From: Poa pratensis
Taxonomy: Eukaryota > Streptophyta > Magnoliopsida > Poales > Poaceae
Direction of reading: 5' to 3'
Length of the DNA: 64,000 nt
NCBI GenBank assembly: GCA_947311845.1
Contig: CAMZMU010000041.1
Span: forward strand, 134,849,849-134,913,848
Below are positions 1-11,295 of the stretch, one piece after another. Within the stretch, counting starts at the first letter, position 1; each line of letters opens with the position of its first letter. The translations under genes and the position numbers were made by a program. The notes below the pieces were generated by a model. The model worked only from the letters and a program-made list of their open reading frames with translations, did not search any database and was not told the DNA's origin.

Positions 1-1810
1 AAAAGATCTTCGCGCTGAAGTCCTCCGTCGACGTGGTGTCTTCTGGTTGGTGCGGAGCTGCTGACTGTGCTGCTGACGCTGCTGCTGACTGGGCTGTGGA
101 CGTGGCGCGCTCTGATTCGCCGGTACCGGTTCATCGGATGGATCTAATCTCACGCGTTAAAACGAGATCGGACGGCCGAGATTCGTTTGGCCTAAAACGA
201 GCGGCGCTGTTCGCCGGAAACCTAGCTCCCGTGGCGGCGCCATGGCCGGAGTTGGTGTTCTAGTGCTACAGAGAGATCGGGGATGCGTGTCTTATACCTA
301 CGGATGCAGAAAGGCGTGGCGGAGACGATGACGAAACTGGCGGTGTCGGGGTGCTCCGGCTGGCCCAGGATTGCTCGCCGGAGTCGAGGAAGCGGCGGCG
401 AGCTCCTGTCGAGGATGGATACGACGTTCTGGTGCACGCAAAAATGCGGGACAGGGTCAGATCGATGCGCAGAGATGAAATAAGAAGAAAGAGATAGATG
501 GTAGGGCTCGGGTGTCCTGTACTCGCCGGGATCGATGGAGTTCGCCGGCGGCCGTGGCGGCGCTCCGTGGATGATCTCGAGCAGCCTGGGGGCTCTCGGG
601 TTTCGGTTTCTGGGGCAAAAGAGAGAGGAGGGAGCGGGGTTTATATGGGGCAGAAGATATCGGATAAAATCCGTTTAAACGCGACGAATCCGGAGCGGAT
701 TTGGTGCTAGGGTTCGGGGAGTTCTTCTTGCGCACGACGTTTAAGACGGTGACGTCACCGCTTGCGTCACTGGTGGGGCCCACCTGTCATTGACAGAGAG
801 AGAGGGAAGCTGGCGTGGGCTGCTGTTGGGCTGGAACTGGGCCGCGCACGCGGGGTAGAGAAGAGGTATAGAAGTTGGGCTTCGGCCCAATTAGCTAGGG
901 TTCCTTTTTTTTGTTCAAAAGCTTTTCTTTTCTTTTCCTAAAAACTTTAATAACTTTTTAAATACAAAACCGAATTAAGTCAAACCAATTTCTATAGTTT
1001 TGTAAAAACCAACTCTTTTAAATTTGAAAACCTCAAATAATATTTTCCAAAACATTTTGTCTAAATTTTTGAAATATGTTTAAATGAATTTTGGACATAT
1101 TAATGTCTTTTGAAAACTATAGGGTTTTATAATTTCCTTCTGAAATTATATTTTAAACCAAAGGAAAATATGAGTAATAATATTACATATCACTCAAAGG
1201 ATAATTTGCATAAAAACTCATTCTGTTTAAAAAGGGTTTGATAATTCAAAATGAATTCGAAACTCATTTTATAAATCAAATAAATAATTTCCTTCAAAGG
1301 CAATACTATAAACTTGAAAATATAGAATGGGTAAGTAATAGAATAATTATCCATACAAACAAACAACTCACAACCAAACACACTATTCAAATAGAAATCA
1401 TTTCGATTTCCAAACTAGGTTTTTAATAAACAATATGACACTTGTTGTCCAATTTTAAAATAGGTTTAAAACAATCAGAGGTGGCTTAAATAAAACTTGA
1501 ATATCACAAGATAAACCTTTTGCAAATATTTATCTTTCAACAAATACAATCAATTCACAAACAACATTAACAGAACAAAATATAAAAGTCAAAAGAAAAT
1601 TTTAGAGCATAAATGCTCTACTAAATATATTTTCTTAAATATGTTTTCAAGTGGAAATTTATTTCCCACCTTTGAAATATCAAAATGCAAACAAGGCTAA
1701 ATGATGATGAATGAATGCATGATTTTCTTTTCAAAGCAAAATACATAATAGTTTTCAAAAGTTTTAAATTTTTCTGATTTTTCAACTTTTTGAAAACCTG
1801 GGATGTTACA
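1..1810 (-). mobile_element. Truncated LTR, reverse orientation, runs off left edge
   Basis: Read on the minus strand, the sequence begins at 1,810 with TGTAACATCCCAGG, the kind of TGTAACAYCCC start seen in several grass gypsy LTRs. It continues through about 900 bp of A/T-rich, low-complexity sequence into a GC-rich block (1-900). No matching partner LTR or target duplication is visible because the left end lies outside the window. The small ORFs in 33-783 overlap on both strands and have no recognisable domain, so I treat them as chance. The call is an inference from the terminal motif and composition only. Confidence 0.42.
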
Positions 1811-2196
1811 GAAACCACTGAAAGAAATAAGAAAATTCAAATAAATATGAAAAAAAAATGCGCAAAGAGTTCTCTTATGTGACAATGTTCCGATGTAAAC
1901 TACCATACCTTTAATATGAACTTTGAAGAAAAATGTGTGCTTAATCTTAAAAAATAGTTTTCTCAAAAAGAGGTAGGGTCATGTATGGCTATCTTGGCTT
2001 TCAACCAAAATGACCAAGGGGATGGCCAGATTATTTTGACTATATTATTTTCGCATGTGAATCTTGGCATGTCAAATGAAAGACCCAATGAAATTCTCCA
2101 ACATTATTTTGTAAATAAAATGATTTTCATTTCGTCACAGATTCACCTGACTATTCAAAATTAACTCAAATCCAGTGTGTGATTGCTTGTCATATA

Positions 2197-2319
2197 CTCC
2201 CTCCGTTCCAAATTAGATGACTTTCATTTGTCCAAATGTGGATGTATCTAAACTTGTAACATGTCTAGATACATACACTCTTGGACAAATACAAGTCATC
2301 TAATTTGGAACGGAGGGAG
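2197..2319. mobile_element. Stowaway-type MITE with TA duplication
   Basis: A 123-bp element flanked by TA (2,195-2,196 and 2,320-2,321). It begins CTCCCTCCGTTCCAAATTAG and ends with the inverted copy of that sequence, giving a long hairpin. This is the Tc1/mariner Stowaway family common in grass genomes. It is non-coding. It lies in a 560-bp spacer (1,811-2,369) in which I see nothing else. Confidence 0.92.
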
Positions 2320-2369
2320 TATTTGGCAAAATCTATTCTAAGGTTCTCTAGCACGACTCCATGTGATAG

Positions 2370-3752
2370 GGGATGACCCACGGGTATCTGGGATCGCAAC
2401 AGTCATCGACGGAAGCAAAACCCAAATTTATTGATTCGGTGCAAAGGGAGTCAACGAATACTTATAAGCCTTAGCAGTTGAGTTGTCACTTTAGCCACAC
2501 CTCAAAGGACACTTGTTTGACACAAATTATTAGTAGCAAAGTACTATAATAGCAATAGTGGTTTAATAGTAGCAGCAGTAAAATAAAAACAACAATAGTA
2601 GCAACAAAAAAATTGTAGTAAACAGCAGGATTAAAAGCACCGTAGGCATAGAGATGGATGAACGGGTGTTGCATGAATAAGATAGCTCATGTAGTAATCA
2701 TAACGCAGAGCACAACGCAAATAAGCAGTGATAAAGCATCCAGGTATCAATCAAACATAGGCATGTATTTTGTGTACAGTTGTACGTGCTTGCAATAAGA
2801 ATCTTGCACGACATATTTTTTCCAACCATCCCGTTTCAGTGGGTCCAATCATGGAACCTAATGGTAATTAAGGTACTCTTTTTACGAAGCACCGGAGTGA
2901 AGCATTAACACTTAGTGAATACATGTGATCCAAATTACAGCCAGCCCCTCCAATTATCATAATTGTTGTCACTTTGGGGTCTCGGGTTCCGGACAGTAAC
3001 AGGTGTAGACAAGATCCAAAGTAATAATTATATTCATGAAAATATAACATGTTCATATCTGAAAACATGGCACTCTGGCTCTAAGTGACAAGCATTAAGC
3101 ATAACAAGTTGTAACAACGATAATTAACATGCATAGTGATACTAGGCATCATGCCATAATGATCGGACTCCTATTACATGAATAATCTTATCCAATCCAT
3201 ACCATCCCCTTCTTCCTATAGCGGGTAATTACTCACACATGGATGGTTGAAGGAGAGGCGTTCGTGATGACGATGGCGACGATCTCCTCTCAATCCCCGT
3301 CCCGGCAGGGTGACAGAATAGGAATTCATACCCTCGAATTAGGATTTTTGGTGGCGGCGGAGCTCGGAAGTGTTTCTCGTAAAATCCTCTCGGGGTCATC
3401 GTTTTTAGGTCGAGGTCTATATATTGTACAAAGGGCATCGGGAGGCGAGCACCGAGGCCAGGAGGCGGCCTAGGCGCACGGCCCCACCTTTTGTCGCGCC
3501 CAGGGGTCACCTGGGGGCTGTTGGCCCCACGTGCAGCTCCCCTTCTGTCCACGTGGATCTTTCCGCCCAAAAACATTTTTTCTATTTTTCTAGGATTTTT
3601 CTGCGATCTTTTACTTTTGCACAAAAATAAGACACCAAGGCAATTCTGCTGAAAATGGAGTTAGTCCATGTTAGTTCCATTCAAATCATGCAAGTTAGAG
3701 TAGAAACAACACCAAGAGTGTTTGGAAAAGTGGATACGTTTTGGACATATCA
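2370..3752 (-). repeat. 3' LTR of the reverse retrotransposon
   Basis: On the minus strand the LTR starts TGATATGTCCAAAACG at about 3,752 and is preceded by the purine-rich tract GCTTGGGGGAGT, the expected polypurine tract of a 3' LTR. It ends near 2,370 with GGGTCATC. Its last 480 bp (low coordinates) match 9,744-10,212. ORFs inside it have no recognisable domains. Confidence 0.7.
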
Positions 3753-4521
3753 ACTCCCCCAAGCTTAGCTTATTGCTTGTCCTCAAACAATTCAGTTGAT
3801 AAACTGAACGCAATAAAAGAAAACTTTTACAAACACATTTGCTTCATTTGATATATAGATACTTATGCTATGACCATTGTCTTAACAAGTACATAATAAA
3901 AGGTATGTCAATAACGAAACTCAGTAATTATGGAAACTTATGAGAACATCACAACATACTAAGAATTAACAATATGAAATGTAACCACCAACACGATTGT
4001 AATGCACATAATAGATTATGGTATAATGGTATCTCGCTACCCTTTCTGGTACAGGAAAACATAAATGCAGAGCACCTCTGAAGTTTTAAGTGGAGACTAG
4101 AAATAAAATATAGGAGATAAGAAACATCACAGCTATACCCCTAATCAATAATATTCTGGGACAAAGCACATTATACTCAGAATGACAACTATGCACTCGA
4201 AGAAGTGCTTAAAGAAGGATGGTGGCTTAACATAAAAGTAAAATATAGGCCCTTCGCGGAGGGAAGCATGGGATTAACATGTACTGGAGCTTTTCATTTT
4301 AAAACAGAAGCAAAAGTTATTTTGAGAGGTGGTTATTTATGTCAACGACTCGCAACAGAGAAATTATTAACTTCCATGCTAATTTTGAGAGCAGTTCTGA
4401 AACTTTATTTTATATATTTTGACACTCATCTCCACCTTTTCTTACACAAACCATGGCTAACCGAATTCACGGTTGCCTGCAAACTTTCAACTTGTCCATG
4501 GAGGAGTTTCTATTTTATTAA

Positions 4522-4536
4522 TTGTTATGGTCTAAC
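4522..4536. repeat. LINE target-site duplication, left copy
   Basis: TTGTTATGGTCTAAC occurs here and again at 7,829-7,843, exactly bracketing the LINE. The first bases also fit the (TTG)n tail, so the true duplication may be a few bases shorter. Confidence 0.85.
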
Positions 4537-7500
4537 TCCGCCTATGTTGTCTCAACATAGCTAGTCCCAAGCCCGGATAAAGGAGGAGGGTTGTGATAGG
4601 CTTGGCAAGCCAACGGAAAAAACCCAGCCACTCTTATGGAGATGAAACCCAAAAGAACCTCGTTGGGGCGTAACCCTCTTAGCGACGCGCCATATCGGAA
4701 CCCGGGTGTGGTGTCAAATGGGCAAGGGCCGGGCCGCCACCCCCTTGGTGGCGCGCCGTATCTTGGTATGGATACGGTGATAAGTGAGCAAGGATCGGGT
4801 CGTCGCATCCTTAGTGGCGCGCTGCATCGACGCCCGGGTGTAGTGAAAAATGAGCAAGGGTCTTCGCATTTGACTCGACGAGTGCGGAGGGTAAGGAAGT
4901 TAGCCGAGCCTAGGAGGATCCGCTTAGGTAGCTGGAATGTAGGATCCCTGACGGGCAAGTTACGGGAGTTAGTTGATACGGCGATAAGGAGGCGTGTTGA
5001 TGTCCTATGCGTCCAAGAGACCAAATGGAAGGGACAGAAGGCGAAGGAGGTGGAGGATACCGGCTTTAAGCTGTGGTACACGGGGACAACTTCAAACAAA
5101 AATGGGGTAGGCATCTTGATCAACAAGAGCCTCAAGGATGGAGTAGTGGACGTCAAGAGGCAAGGAGATCGGATTATCCTAGTCAAGCTGGTTGTTGGGG
5201 ACTTAGTTCTCAATGTTATCAGCGCGTATGCCCCGCAAGTAGGCCACAACGAGAGCACCAAGAGAGAGTTCTGGGAAGGTCTCGAGGACTTGGTTAGGAG
5301 AATACCTACTGGTGAGAAGCTCTTCATAGGAGGAGACCTCAATGGCCACGTGGGTACATCTAACATAGGTTTTGAAGGGGTGCATGGGGGTTTTGGCTAT
5401 GGCATCAGGAACCAAGAAGGGAGGATGTCTTAAGCTTCGCCCTAGCTACGACTTGGTCGTAGCTAACACCCTCTTTAGAAAGAGAGAATCCCACCTAGTG
5501 ACTTTCAGTAGTGGCCAACACTCTAGCCAGATTGATTTTGTCCTCTCTCGAAGAGAAGATAGACGCGTTTGCCTTGATTGTAAGGCGATACCTGGAGAGA
5601 GTGTTGTCCATCAGCATAAGCTGGTGGTGGCTGACTTCCGTTTTCGGATTCGTGTCCAGCGGGATAAGCGCCCAAAAGTTGCTAGAACAAAGTGGTGGAA
5701 GTTAAAGGGAGATGCAACTCAAGCTTTTAAGGAGAGGGTTTTTAAGGAGGGCCCTTGGGAGGAAGGAGGCGATGCAAACATTATGTGGATGAGGATGGCG
5801 ACTTGCATTCGGAAGATTGCTTCAGAGGAGTTTGGGGTGTCTAGGGGAAGTAGAAGGGATGCTAAGGATACCTGGTGGTGGAACGTTGAGGTCCAGAAGG
5901 CTATTAAGGAGAAGAAGGACTGTTTCAGACGCCTATACCTGGACAGGAGCGCAACCAACATGGAGATATATAAGGAGGCAAAGAAGGCCGCAAAGCGAGC
6001 GGTGAGCGAGGCAAGGGGTCGGGCGTATGAGGACTCTACCAACGTCTTAACACGAAGGAAGGTGAAAGGGACATCTATAAGATGGCGAAGATGAGAGAAA
6101 GGAAGACGAGGGATGTCAACCAAGTCAAATGCATAAAGGACGGAGCGAATCAACTCCTCGTGAAGGACGAAGAGATCAAGCGTAGATGGCGCGAGTACTT
6201 CGACAACCTGTTCAATGGAGAGAATGAGAGCTCTACCATTGAGCTAGACGATTCCTCCGATGATACCAGCCGACGCTTTGTGCGGCGTATCCAGGAGGCT
6301 GAGGTTAGGGAGGCTTTGAAGAGGATGAAAGGAGGCAAGGCAATGGGCCCTGATGGTATCCCCATCGAGGTGTGGAGAGGCCTTGGAGACATAGCGATAG
6401 TATGGCTAACTAACTTTTCAACCTCATTTTTCGGTCAAACAAGATGCCCGAAGAATGGAGGCGGAGTACATTAGTGCCAATCTTCAAGAACAAGGGGGAT
6501 GTTCAAAGTTGCACTAATTACCGTGGAATCAAGTTGATGAGCCATACAATGAAGCTATGGGAGAGAGTCATTGAGCACCGTTTAAGAAGATTGACAAGTG
6601 TGACCAAAAATCAATTTGGTTTCATGCCTGGGAGGTCTACCATGGAAGCCATCTTCCTGGTACGGCAACTTATGGAGAGATATAGGGAGAAGAAGAAGGA
6701 TCTTCATATGGTGTTCATTGACTTGGAGAAGGCGTATGATAAGATACCACGAATGTCATGTGGTGGGCCTTGGAGAAACACAAAGTCCCAACAAAGTACA
6801 TTACCCTCATTAAGGATATGTATGATAATGTTGTGACAAGTGTTCGAACAAGTGATGGCGACACCGATGACTTTCCAATTAAAATAGGACTGCACCAGGG
6901 GTCAGCTTTGAGCCCTTATCTCTTTACTTTGGTGATGGATGAGGTCACAGGGGATATACAAGGAGATATCCCATGGTGTATGCTCTTTGCGGATGATGTG
7001 GTGCTAATTGACGATAGTCGGCGGGGGTTAATAGAAAGTTAGAGCTGTGGAGGCGGACTCTAGAATCGAAAGGTTTTAGGCTTAGTAGAACCAAAACTGA
7101 GTACATGCGGTGCAGTTTCAGTTCCAGTAGGCACGAGGAGGAAGAGGTTAGGCTTGATGGACAGGTGGTACCTGAGAAAGACACCTTCCGATATTTGGGG
7201 TCTATGCTCCAAAAGGATGGTGATATCGATGAAGATGTGACTCATCGAATCAAAACTGGTTGGATGAAGTGGCACCAAGCTTCTGGCATCCTCTGTGATA
7301 GGAGAGTGCCACAGAAGCTAAAAGAAAAATTCTATAGGACGGCGATTCGACCTGCGATGTTGTATGGCGCAGAATGTTGGCCGACCAAGAGACGACATAT
7401 CCAACAGTTAGGTGTAGCGGAGATGCGCATGTTGAGATGGATGTGTGTCCACACAAGAAAGGACCAGGTTAGGAATGATGATATACGTGAGAGAGTTGGG

Positions 7501-7828
7501 ATAGCACCGATTGAAGAGAAGGTTGCCAACACCGTTTAAGATGGTTTGGTCATATAGAACGTAGGCCTCCGGAAGCGCCTTTGCATACCGGACGGATAAA
7601 GCGGGATGAGAATGTTAAGAGGGGTCGTGATAGGCCAAACTTGACATGGGAGGAGTCGGTTAAAAGAGACCTGGAAGATTGGAATATCACCAAAGAATTA
7701 GCCATGGATAGGGCTGCGTGGAAGTTAGCTATCCATGTGCCAGAACCATGACTTGGTTTCGAGATCTTATGGGTTTCAACTCTAGCCTACCCCAACTTGT
7801 TTGGGAATAAAAGTCTTTGTTGTTGTTG
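4537..7828 (+). mobile_element. RTE-type LINE, full length but decayed
   Basis: A 3.3-kb non-LTR retrotransposon bracketed by a 15-bp target duplication. It has one long coding region (endonuclease, reverse transcriptase, C-terminal domain). It ends in a short (TTG)n tail at about 7,816-7,830 instead of poly(A), which is the hallmark of plant RTE-clade LINEs. It is inserted in the internal region of the reverse LTR element and is therefore younger than it. The coding region is broken in several frames, so it is dead. Confidence 0.9.
4636..7751 (+). pseudogene. LINE polyprotein (AP endonuclease + reverse transcriptase), frameshifted
   Basis: The N-terminal part (4,636-5,433) contains an apurinic endonuclease-like domain, with the opening SWNVGSL at about 4,930, then VQETKW, and a catalytic-type GGDLNGH near 5,330. 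The reverse transcriptase follows: NYRGIKLMS at 6,517 onward, GFMPGRST near 6,620, the catalytic FADDVVLID at about 6,987, and a C-terminal RWFGHIERRP followed by a TGA at 7,749-7,751. These segments lie in different frames, with breaks near 5,420, 6,080, 6,450, 6,760, 7,040-7,100 and 7,535, so no functional protein is made. In a living relative this would be one ORF of about 1,000 residues that nicks the target and copies the RNA. The reverse-strand ORF at 4,542-5,366 is its antisense shadow. Confidence 0.9.
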
Positions 7829-9074
7829 TTGTTATGGTCTAACCAGCTCTTTGCAAAATTGTGACAAGCACATATCTCATACTTGTCGGGGAAAACTTTA
7901 TTTAGCATGGAAGTTAATAAACTCTACTATTACTTCCTCATGAGCTGAAAACAGTGTCACAAATAAGAATAAGTTGAAATTTTTAAAGGTGGCACGTGAA
8001 AATTTACTTGGAATGGCTTAAAAATACCATGAATAGGAATTTATAGTGGACTCTCGTGGGATAACTTGGCTTAAGGATTTTGGATGCACGAGCAGCATTC
8101 CCGCTCAGTACAAGTGAATGTTAGCGATAGAATGGGAAGTGATCAAGTGAGAAAGCAATAACTGGCATAATCATGCTTTGCGACAAAATAATATTAAGCG
8201 AGACGTAAAACAGATATTACTACTCTGAAGCACAAAAGATCATCGAGCCTTGATAAACTTTTTCGTTTTAGTCATAAACATGTGTAAGCATGTACCAAGT
8301 CGATCCATATAAATTTTTCAGAGGAGGATACCACAATATACCATACCATCTCATGAACAAAACAATGCATGTTAATGTCTACATGACATATTATTCACTC
8401 TTAGCAAGTTGGAAATAATCATAAGAAAACATGAACTACTAAGCAAACATTAATCACACAGCTATCTATCATGACAAGATAAAGCATGATCATAGGGATA
8501 AATATCTGTAGAAAAATGAAAACAAATAGATACTAGCTTTCCTATCCCGCCCACTTCACCGAATATCGTCATAATTACTTTTTCACTTACATGACCGAAT
8601 GATGTGGAAATTAAAGTACAAGCTGCTTCGTGGACATAGGCTAAACTACGCATCAACTATGCAAATAAAAGAAGATGAGAAAATATTTTTGGGTTTCTCA
8701 AACGAAAATGAGAGGCAAAAAAACAAAAACCAAGAATATCTTTTTGGTTTTTTAATAGCAAGCAAAATGACAAAGGAAGAAACAAATAAAACCAAAAAGA
8801 AGGAAAAGAGAGAAAGAAAAACCCAACAAAAGGCGAGAGAATAAAAGAAAGTATTTTTGTCTTTTTGATTTTCTCAAAATAAAAACAAGCATGAAAAAAC
8901 AAACGGATATACAAGGTATCATCGAACACACCGACATGCGTAATGAATAAGAAAGTATGAATGAGATGTCGGTGAGAATACGTACTCCCCCAAGCTTTGG
9001 CTTTTGGCCTAATTTGAGAATCAATCCCATCGCCTCCACGGCTCCCATCTGTGTGCGCCCTAGGATGGCCATGA

Positions 9075-9610
9075 TGGCTGCTGAGAGGTGGACGCTCCTT
9101 CGTCCTGGTACTGAGTCGAGGATCCCTCTCCATAGTAGTATATATAGTACCCTCCTCCTGGCACATCTCCCTCGTCGTCCTCCTCCTCCGCGGCAGGACC
9201 AGAATAGGTCAGAGGCATGAGATATGTGTCTGATTCCTCCACCGAAAATTACCACCCTTGCCTGGAAACATGATCAAACAAAAAGGGTGTTGGCAGTTGG
9301 ACACGCAGCTCGGTGTCAATGAAAAATAATAGTTAATAATGCATGTTATCCCACTTGGAATCCCGAGAAATAAACCCATGATCCTGCATTGCCTTAAATT
9401 CAAGTCTAACTTCAGGGAGCTCATAATCATCATGATCAACAATTTGATTAGATACAACAAGAATACGCGAGGCAATGATGCCTCCATAAACTGGTCCCTT
9501 CTCCCCGTTAGTGTGAAGACGACGAGCAATTAAATCACCAAGATTATAAGTTCTATCCTTATTAATGGCAGCAACAAGAATAGCAGGACCAGGACTAGAA
9601 ATATTACTAG
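9075..9610 (-). pseudogene. Retrotransposon-encoded structural ORF remnant
   Basis: On the minus strand the sequence encodes a stretch with NLGDLIARRL, KGPVYGGI and LEFKAMQDHGF, then a stop, then an acidic and glycine/tyrosine-rich tail (AAEEEDDEGD, GGGYYIYYYG) ending at a TAG near 9,061. This resembles the gag-like 'putative plant transposon protein' ORFs carried by Triticeae LTR elements. It lies next to the truncated 5' LTR, as a gag would. At least one frameshift or stop near 9,330-9,340 separates the two parts. The family assignment is from memory of the motif layout and is moderate at best. Confidence 0.5.
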
Positions 9611-9743
9611 TATTCTTTCTAGCAAGAACACCGTACCTCTAACAATATAGTGAGATACCTCACGGCTAGGAACTGAATACTTCAAATTATACCACGCCGA
9701 GAGGAACGCTCATCTCCATGGCATATCTCATTGTAAAGAGTCT

Positions 9744-10212
9744 TGATGACCCACAAGTATAGTGGATCGCAACAGTCTTCGTGGGAAGTAAAACTCAAAT
9801 TTATTAATTCGACACAAGGGAAGGCAAAGAATACTTATAAGTCTTAGCAGCTGAGTTGTCAATTCAGTCACGCCTGGAAGGACACGTGCTTGGCACAATT
9901 TATTGGAAGCAACAGTAATATAATAGCAACAGTAAAATAAAAACATCAATTGTAGCAAGAGAACTAATTGTAGTAAACAACAGAATTAAAACCACCGTAA
10001 GCATAGAAACGGATGAACGGGTGTTACATGAATAAGATAGCTCATGTAATAGTCTTAGCGTAGGACACAACGCAAATAAGCAATAATAAAGCATCCATGT
10101 ATTAACCGAACATAGGCATGTATTTTGTAGACATACATGATTGCAATAAGAATCTTGCATGACATTTTTGGTCCAACCAACCCGTTTCAATGGGGCCAAT
10201 CATAGAACCTAA
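9744..10212 (-). repeat. Truncated 5' LTR of the reverse retrotransposon
   Basis: Starts TGATGACCCAC and parallels 2,370-2,845 to the words CCAATCATRGAACCTAA, after which the similarity stops abruptly at about 10,212. The outer (transcription start) half of this LTR has been deleted. Confidence 0.75.
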
Positions 10213-10590
10213 AAACTCTTGGCCTCGACGGGAGGCCGCCTGGCCACCCTTGCCCACCTCTCGGGCTCCCATTTGGCATACTTCTACCTCTTGACCTAAA
10301 AACGATTGGGGAGACTTCGCATAATTCATCTGCCACCGTTTCGCGGCGGAAACGAGACAGAGAGAAAGAGCTCTCCGACAAGCAGGAATCTACCATTGAA
10401 ATTCCCTCCCAAAGGTGAAATCATCATCATCGTCATCACGCCAGGCATCATCAGGATCATCATCAACATCATCTTACTGGAACATCTAGGGTTATATCTT
10501 ATACTGTTCATTGGGATCTCTCTCCCGTTGTTAATGACCCCGTTGCAGTTGATGCTATTGAGTTTTATCAATAAATTCTTGTTATGAACA
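10213..10590 (+). repeat. Old LTR fragment, probable
   Basis: The word TGACCTAAAAACGATTGGGG is the inverse of a motif found in the other LTRs here (CGTTTTTAGGTCAGGAGGG at 23,059 and 31,841), followed by a run of CATCATC triplets. It looks like a forward-oriented LTR remnant abutting the truncated LTR. No ends or duplication can be seen. The ORFs in it are not convincing. Confidence 0.35.
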
Positions 10591-11295
10591 CAACTTTCAG
10601 ATAGAAAAGAGAAACAGACATACGGCAGATGACGATTCTCATTCCAAATCAGCACAAAGCGCAAAAACCATCAGTAAAACACGAGTATTACATCCTACAC
10701 ATGAATAATCAACCAGTGACACCCCTTTTCCTCCAATAAATCAGATCACGAACTCCATTCCACAGCCAAAACTTTAAATACAAAAGTTGTACAGCATCAG
10801 CGGCAGGCTGACGTTACAGCAGGTATGCCGGGGCAAAAGTAGTAGGCACAGAACTATTATACATGACCAGACCGCGATCCAGTCCCTGTGGCAACTCAAC
10901 AACACCTTTGCAAAAATCACAACTCTACTAGATCCCAAAAGGGAACATAAAGAATACCTAGTACAATAGCACTACTCCTTTTGCCAGTCCAACTGGATGC
11001 CAAAAAACACATACACCACCATATCCACCGGCAGCTGAGTATATACAAGAGAAGCCTCCACGGATCTTCGGACAATCTCTGCAAGTCGATATGTCAAACT
11101 TATCGTGCTAGAAACGGGTTGAAGAGCTCATCCATCTTTGTAGTCCTTGTAGATAAATACTCTTTTGCCAGGGATGTGCGCTCAGCCCATCTCTCAAACA
11201 CAAATCATTTTCTTGTGCGGAGAAGGGGTAAGATTCCGCTGAGTGAGGCTTCAGATGGATCATAACAACCAATATCTGATGAATTCATGAATCTA
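10591..11295 (-). other. Probable 3' untranslated region of the BSL gene
   Basis: This 700-bp stretch follows the conserved stop of the BSL gene on the minus strand and has no transposon signature I recognise. I see no clear polyadenylation signal, so the transcript end is undetermined. Confidence 0.35.

Larger units (their letters stand above)
2370..10212 (-). mobile_element. Non-autonomous LTR retrotransposon (reverse), interrupted by a LINE
   Basis: The two ends share a long direct repeat: the sequence starting GATGACCCAC at 2,371 recurs from 9,744 with the same following text (water-marks such as GATCGCAACAGTC and AAATTTATT). The minus-strand order is truncated 5' LTR (9,744-10,212), an ORF remnant (9,075-9,610), A-rich internal sequence, then a purine-rich tract and the 3' LTR (2,370-3,752). 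There is no trace of protease, reverse transcriptase or integrase, so it was probably mobilised by another element. Removing the LINE at 4,537-7,828 leaves about 4.5 kb. Internal stretches 3,753-4,521 and 7,844-9,000 hold no recognisable coding sequence. Confidence 0.72.

Noticed and set aside
4542..5366. A 274-aa reverse ORF
   Set aside because: It is the antisense of the LINE endonuclease.
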